Source: Clostridiales bacterium (lineage in GTDB: Bacteria; Bacillota; Clostridia; Lachnospirales; WQUN01). From it: DNA of 8,972 bases. A program made the position numbers and the translations under genes. Positions 6,034 through 8,972 of the stretch are shown piece after piece. Below the pieces are notes generated by a model, which made no database searches, was not told the origin of the DNA, and was given only the letters and a program-made list of their open reading frames with translations. The stretch spans positions 1-8,972 of the forward strand of contig JAISWA010000176.1 of assembly GCA_031271275.1 (NCBI GenBank), written 5' to 3'. The first letter of the stretch is position 1, and the number at the start of each line of letters is the position of its first letter.

Positions 6034-7684
6034 ATTCTTTTCCTTGTCAAAGGTGCTGATGAAGGACGTCGTCTCCGTTCTCGACATGAAATTCGGGAAC
6101 AAGGGCGGCAAGTTTACCGGGCCGATCCTTTGGGGCATCGTCGGGCTGTGTATGCTGCCCCTGATATTTGTCTTTTATATGCTGTTTCAAGGGGTTTGCG
6201 CCATTTTTGTTCCGGCGGGGGAACTGGCGTATATCACGGGCTTTATGTTCAGCATCGTATGTTTGGTGGTGCTTTTCTTTTCGATTGTCTCCGTCCCGTC
6301 CGTTTTTTATTTTTCCAACGACGTGGAGACGCTGCTTCCCCTGCCCCTCCGCCCGGCGCAAATCATCGGGGCTAAATTTTTTGTGGCGCTTACCATGGAA
6401 TACGGTATCGCCCTGCTCATTATAGCGCCCATGTACGCGGCGTACCTTTCCTACCTTCCGGTTGGTTCGCTGACCCTCAACATGCTGATCGGCCTGCTGC
6501 TGCTGCCGGTCACGCCCCTCGCCTATTCTTCCATTATCGTCATGGTGCTGATGCGCCTGTTCCGCTTTGGCCGCAACCGGGATTTTTACAACCTGATTAT
6601 CGGGCTTGTGGCGCTTGTATTCGGCGCGGGAATCGGCATTTTCAGCTCACAGCTCAACACGATTACGCCGGAGCAGGCGGTGGAACTGTTGGAGGGGAAC
6701 CGGGGCGTGTTGGATAACCTGCGCTCCATTTTCCCGGGCACCCTGTTCGCGGGGCGCGCCGTAGCCAACGGGGAGGCCGGGGCGCAGCTGATTAACATCG
6801 CCATAACCGCCGGGGTCGTCGCGCTGTTCTTGTTTCTGTCGAAATTTTTATATTTCAAGAGCGTCATCGGAATTTCGGAGTCCTCCGCGCCTTCCCGGAA
6901 AATGACCAAGGAAGAAGTGCTGACCGGCGCGCGCTCCAGCGGGATTTTTGCCTCGTACCTGCAAAAGGAGCTGCGGCTTTTGTTCCGCAACCCCACCGCG
7001 CTGATGAACTGCGTTTTGATGGTGTTCCTCATGCCCGCGCTGATGATTGGCTCGATGGCGTTCCAACTTTCCAACACGGATATTGACCTTTCAGGTTTGC
7101 TGCTCGCGATTGATTATAATAACCCGCGCGTCGTTTCCTTTATCATGGCGGGCGCGGCGGCGGCGGGGATTTTTATTTCCTGTATGAACCTGGTGACCTG
7201 CACCTGTATTTCCCGGGAAGGGAAGAATTATATTTTTATGAAATACGTTCCGGTGTCCTACCGCACGCAGTTAAACGCGAAGGCGGCGTCGGGGCTTGCG
7301 GTAAGCGTTGCGGGGCTTGTGCTTTTCTTCGCGGGGCTTGAAATCATTTTTAAAGCGCCGCTGACCGTTTTCCTCGGCGCGTTAATTTTATCGCTGCCCG
7401 GCGGGATATTGATGAATTATTTGGGAATGCTCATCGACCTCGCCAAGCCCAAGCTCGTCTGGGACAACGAACAGCGGGCGGTTAAACAAAATGTGAATTC
7501 CGTAATACTCATATTCGGCGGAATGTTTTTGGCAGCCGTCATCGGCGTGGTTGGCGGAATATTTTTAAAAACGCCGCTGACCGCGTTTGTCACCCTGCTT
7601 ATCGTTACGGGGGCGCTTGCCTTCGGCTCAATGCAGATGGTGCTAACGATGGGGGAGAGTTATTTAGAGAAGCTGAACGTATAA
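6026..7684 (+). CDS. ABC exporter permease, ABC_tran_2 (PF16949)-like
   Basis: A 552-residue integral membrane protein with about twelve hydrophobic helices, roughly at 34-56, 68-92, 117-140, 150-178, 188-206, 253-275, 323-345, 365-385, 420-440, 445-470, 491-515 and 517-541. The pattern is two sets of six helices separated by a charged cytoplasmic stretch (280-320). The motifs SREGKNYIFMKYVPVS (396-411) and PKLVWDNEQRAVKQN (475-489) resemble conserved loops of the large putative ABC exporter permeases (PF16949). Translation starts at GTG (6026-6028), inside the end of the ATPase gene, with GGAGG nine bases upstream, so the two proteins are probably made by coupled translation and form one transporter. 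One polypeptide with twelve helices may serve as the whole membrane channel. The substrate cannot be inferred. The family name is from memory of motifs, without a profile search. Confidence 0.85.
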   Translation: MSKFFSLSKVLMKDVVSVLDMKFGNKGGKFTGPILWGIVGLCMLPLIFVFYMLFQGVCAIFVPAGELAYITGFMFSIVCLVVLFFSIVSVPSVFYFSNDVETLLPLPLRPAQIIGAKFFVALTMEYGIALLIIAPMYAAYLSYLPVGSLTLNMLIGLLLLPVTPLAYSSIIVMVLMRLFRFGRNRDFYNLIIGLVALVFGAGIGIFSSQLNTITPEQAVELLEGNRGVLDNLRSIFPGTLFAGRAVANGEAGAQLINIAITAGVVALFLFLSKFLYFKSVIGISESSAPSRKMTKEEVLTGARSSGIFASYLQKELRLLFRNPTALMNCVLMVFLMPALMIGSMAFQLSNTDIDLSGLLLAIDYNNPRVVSFIMAGAAAAGIFISCMNLVTCTCISREGKNYIFMKYVPVSYRTQLNAKAASGLAVSVAGLVLFFAGLEIIFKAPLTVFLGALILSLPGGILMNYLGMLIDLAKPKLVWDNEQRAVKQNVNSVILIFGGMFLAAVIGVVGGIFLKTPLTAFVTLLIVTGALAFGSMQMVLTMGESYLEKLNV

Positions 7685-7692
7685 ACACGGAG

Positions 7693-7734
7693 AATTTATG
7701 ATATAATAAAGTACGGTTTATTATTTCATAAATT
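7693..7734. promoter_or_regulatory. 18-bp hairpin overlapping an extended -10 promoter
   Basis: Arms at 7693-7710 and 7717-7734 are complementary in 17 of 18 positions around the loop GTACGG. The stem is almost all A/T. The left arm contains TGATATAAT (7699-7707), a perfect extended -10 element for the plus strand, which would start transcription in or beside the loop and give a leader of about 33 bases to the ATPase at 7747. No TTGACA-like -35 is seen at the usual distance. The location from -10 to about +20 suits a repressor operator. It could also act as a weak terminator for the exporter operon, but it lacks a GC-rich stem and a T run beyond the stem. Confidence 0.5.
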
Positions 7735-7746
7735 TGAGGGATTTGC

Positions 7747-8972
7747 ATGAACTACCTAAGAAGGGACTTGGAACAAAAATTCTTGCGCATGAGCGCGTTT
7801 TTTAAAGCCGTATTAATTACGGGCGCGCGGCAGGTGGGCAAGACCACCATGCTGCGCCGGTTGGCAAAAGAGCAAAACAGAACCTATGTCAGCCTTGACA
7901 ACCACTTGGAGCGGGAACTCGCGAAGTCCGACCCGGTGGTTTTTTTTCAAACCTACAAACCCCCGGTAATCATCGACGAAGTGCAATACGCGCCGGAATT
8001 GTTCAGCCGGATAAAAATAATCTGCGACGGAAGCGGCGAAACGGGGCTTTTCTGGCTGACCGGCTCGCAACAGTATAACATGATGCAAAACGTCCGCGAA
8101 ACGTTGGCGGGGCGCATCGGGGTCATGGAGTTGTACAGCCTGACCAGGCACGAAAAAGACGGCGTTATTTTTACGGAGGATTTGGATTTTACGCTGCCGA
8201 ATCTTCTGAACCGGCAGGCGCGGGTTCCCCAAAACAATATCGTCGATATTTTCGAACATATCTGGCGCGGGGGAATGCCGCAGTTGATTGAAGCCGACGC
8301 CGAACAGCGGCTTGCGTATTTTAATTCCTATATCGACTCCTACTTGATGCGGGACGTGGCGGAGTTTGGCGGGATTACGGACGCCCTGCGCTTCGGGAAA
8401 TTCTTGACGGCATGCGCGGCGCTTATCGCCCAACCGGTCAGCTATAAAACGCTTGCCGACACGGCGGAAATTTCCCAACCGACGGCAAAAGAGTGGCTGC
8501 GGCTGTTGGAAGGAATGGGAATCGTTTACCTGCTTCAGCCCTATTATAACAACGCGCTTAAACGCCTCGCCAAAACGCCGAAGCTTTATTTTTGCGACAC
8601 GGGGCTTGCGGCGTTCCTTTCCATGTGGATTACGCGGGACACGTTAATGAACGGCGCGGCAAGCGGGCATTTTTTTGAAAATTATGCGGTGATGGAAATG
8701 GTAAAGGGGTTCGCGTATTCCAAGGGCAAGGCGCGTATGTCCTATTACCGCGACGCCAACGGGAAAGAAATCGATTTGTTCATTGAAAGGGATAACACCG
8801 TCCACCCCTTTGAAATTAAAAAATCCGCCAATCCTGACCGGCGGGAAATAAAAAAATTTAACGTGCTTGACAAACTTAGCGTGGAACAGGGCAGCGGCGG
8901 CATTATCTGCATGTGTGAGGAAACCGTGCCCATCGACGGGAAAAATTTTTATATACCGTGCAATATCCTTTA
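7747..8972 (+). CDS. AAA ATPase with C-terminal DUF4143 region (COG1373), reaches window edge
   Basis: The frame is open from ATG 7747 to the last base, giving 408 residues plus the two bases TA. Since such proteins are usually near 400-420 long, the next base may complete a stop codon. GAGGG lies six bases before the ATG. Walker A is GARQVGKTT (26-34), Walker B is VIIDEVQ (74-80), a sensor-like LTGSQQ follows at 105-109, and LAGRI (120-124) is typical of the group. Residues 225-300 include a winged-helix-like segment (ISQPTAKEWLRLLEGMGIV). The C-terminal part has FFEN (309-312), KEIDLFI (340-346) and FEIKKS (355-360), the spacing of a PD-(D/E)xK nuclease-like fold (D343, E356, K358). These proteins are abundant in anaerobes and often multi-copy; their function is not established. 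Any role in mobile-element or toxin biology would be speculation. Confidence 0.88.
   Translation, partial: MNYLRRDLEQKFLRMSAFFKAVLITGARQVGKTTMLRRLAKEQNRTYVSLDNHLERELAKSDPVVFFQTYKPPVIIDEVQYAPELFSRIKIICDGSGETGLFWLTGSQQYNMMQNVRETLAGRIGVMELYSLTRHEKDGVIFTEDLDFTLPNLLNRQARVPQNNIVDIFEHIWRGGMPQLIEADAEQRLAYFNSYIDSYLMRDVAEFGGITDALRFGKFLTACAALIAQPVSYKTLADTAEISQPTAKEWLRLLEGMGIVYLLQPYYNNALKRLAKTPKLYFCDTGLAAFLSMWITRDTLMNGAASGHFFENYAVMEMVKGFAYSKGKARMSYYRDANGKEIDLFIERDNTVHPFEIKKSANPDRREIKKFNVLDKLSVEQGSGGIICMCEETVPIDGKNFYIPCNIL

Noticed and set aside
7813..8478. 221-codon minus-strand frame opposite the AAA ATPase
   Set aside because: It is antisense to clear Walker A and B motifs on the plus strand and shows no domain of its own.

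Overview
The window looks like chromosomal DNA from an endospore-forming Firmicute, most likely a Clostridia-class anaerobe. The main evidence is a complete alpha/beta-type small acid-soluble spore protein gene. Supporting signs are strong AGGAGG ribosome binding sites, sigma-A-like promoters, GTG and TTG starts, and a COG1373-type AAA/DUF4143 ATPase. Coding DNA is moderately GC-rich, while the intergenic spacers are AT-rich. No tRNA, rRNA, CRISPR array or transposase gene was seen.

Bases 1-3604 (minus strand) hold a tightly packed four-gene signalling operon. It encodes a membrane Cache-HAMP-PP2C phosphatase (SiaA-like), a GGEEF diguanylate cyclase (SiaD-like), a small GHKL-type kinase (SiaB-like) and the first 73 residues of a SiaC/DUF1987 phosphoprotein, which starts at TTG and runs off the left edge. 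Together these match the parts list of the Pseudomonas SiaABCD pathway. There, an external cue acts through the SiaA phosphatase and the SiaB kinase to set SiaC phosphorylation, and unphosphorylated SiaC activates the cyclase SiaD to make c-di-GMP. The gene order here is A-D-B-C instead of A-B-C-D. A sigma-A-like promoter with a short palindrome in its spacer lies upstream at 3725-3752.

Bases 3605-3963 contain no gene. They hold that promoter and a roughly 163-bp palindromic, MITE-like element with 13-bp perfect terminal inverted repeats. Next, on the minus strand, come an HD-domain phosphohydrolase (COG1896/YfbR-like), whose leader carries two copies of a CGCGTyATTCTGAGC repeat, and the spore protein gene with a strong rho-independent terminator.

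From 5247 the plus strand is used. A good sigma-A promoter drives a two-gene ABC exporter (ATPase plus 12-helix permease, overlapping by 8 bp). It is followed by an unusual 18-bp hairpin that overlaps an extended -10 promoter, and then an AAA ATPase with a C-terminal DUF4143/PD-(D/E)xK-like region. That gene runs to the right edge and is probably complete apart from its last stop base.

The most interesting content is the rearranged Sia-type phosphoswitch/c-di-GMP module in a sporeformer, together with the mobile-looking palindromic element next to its promoter. All family assignments are from motif reading alone; no database search was run.
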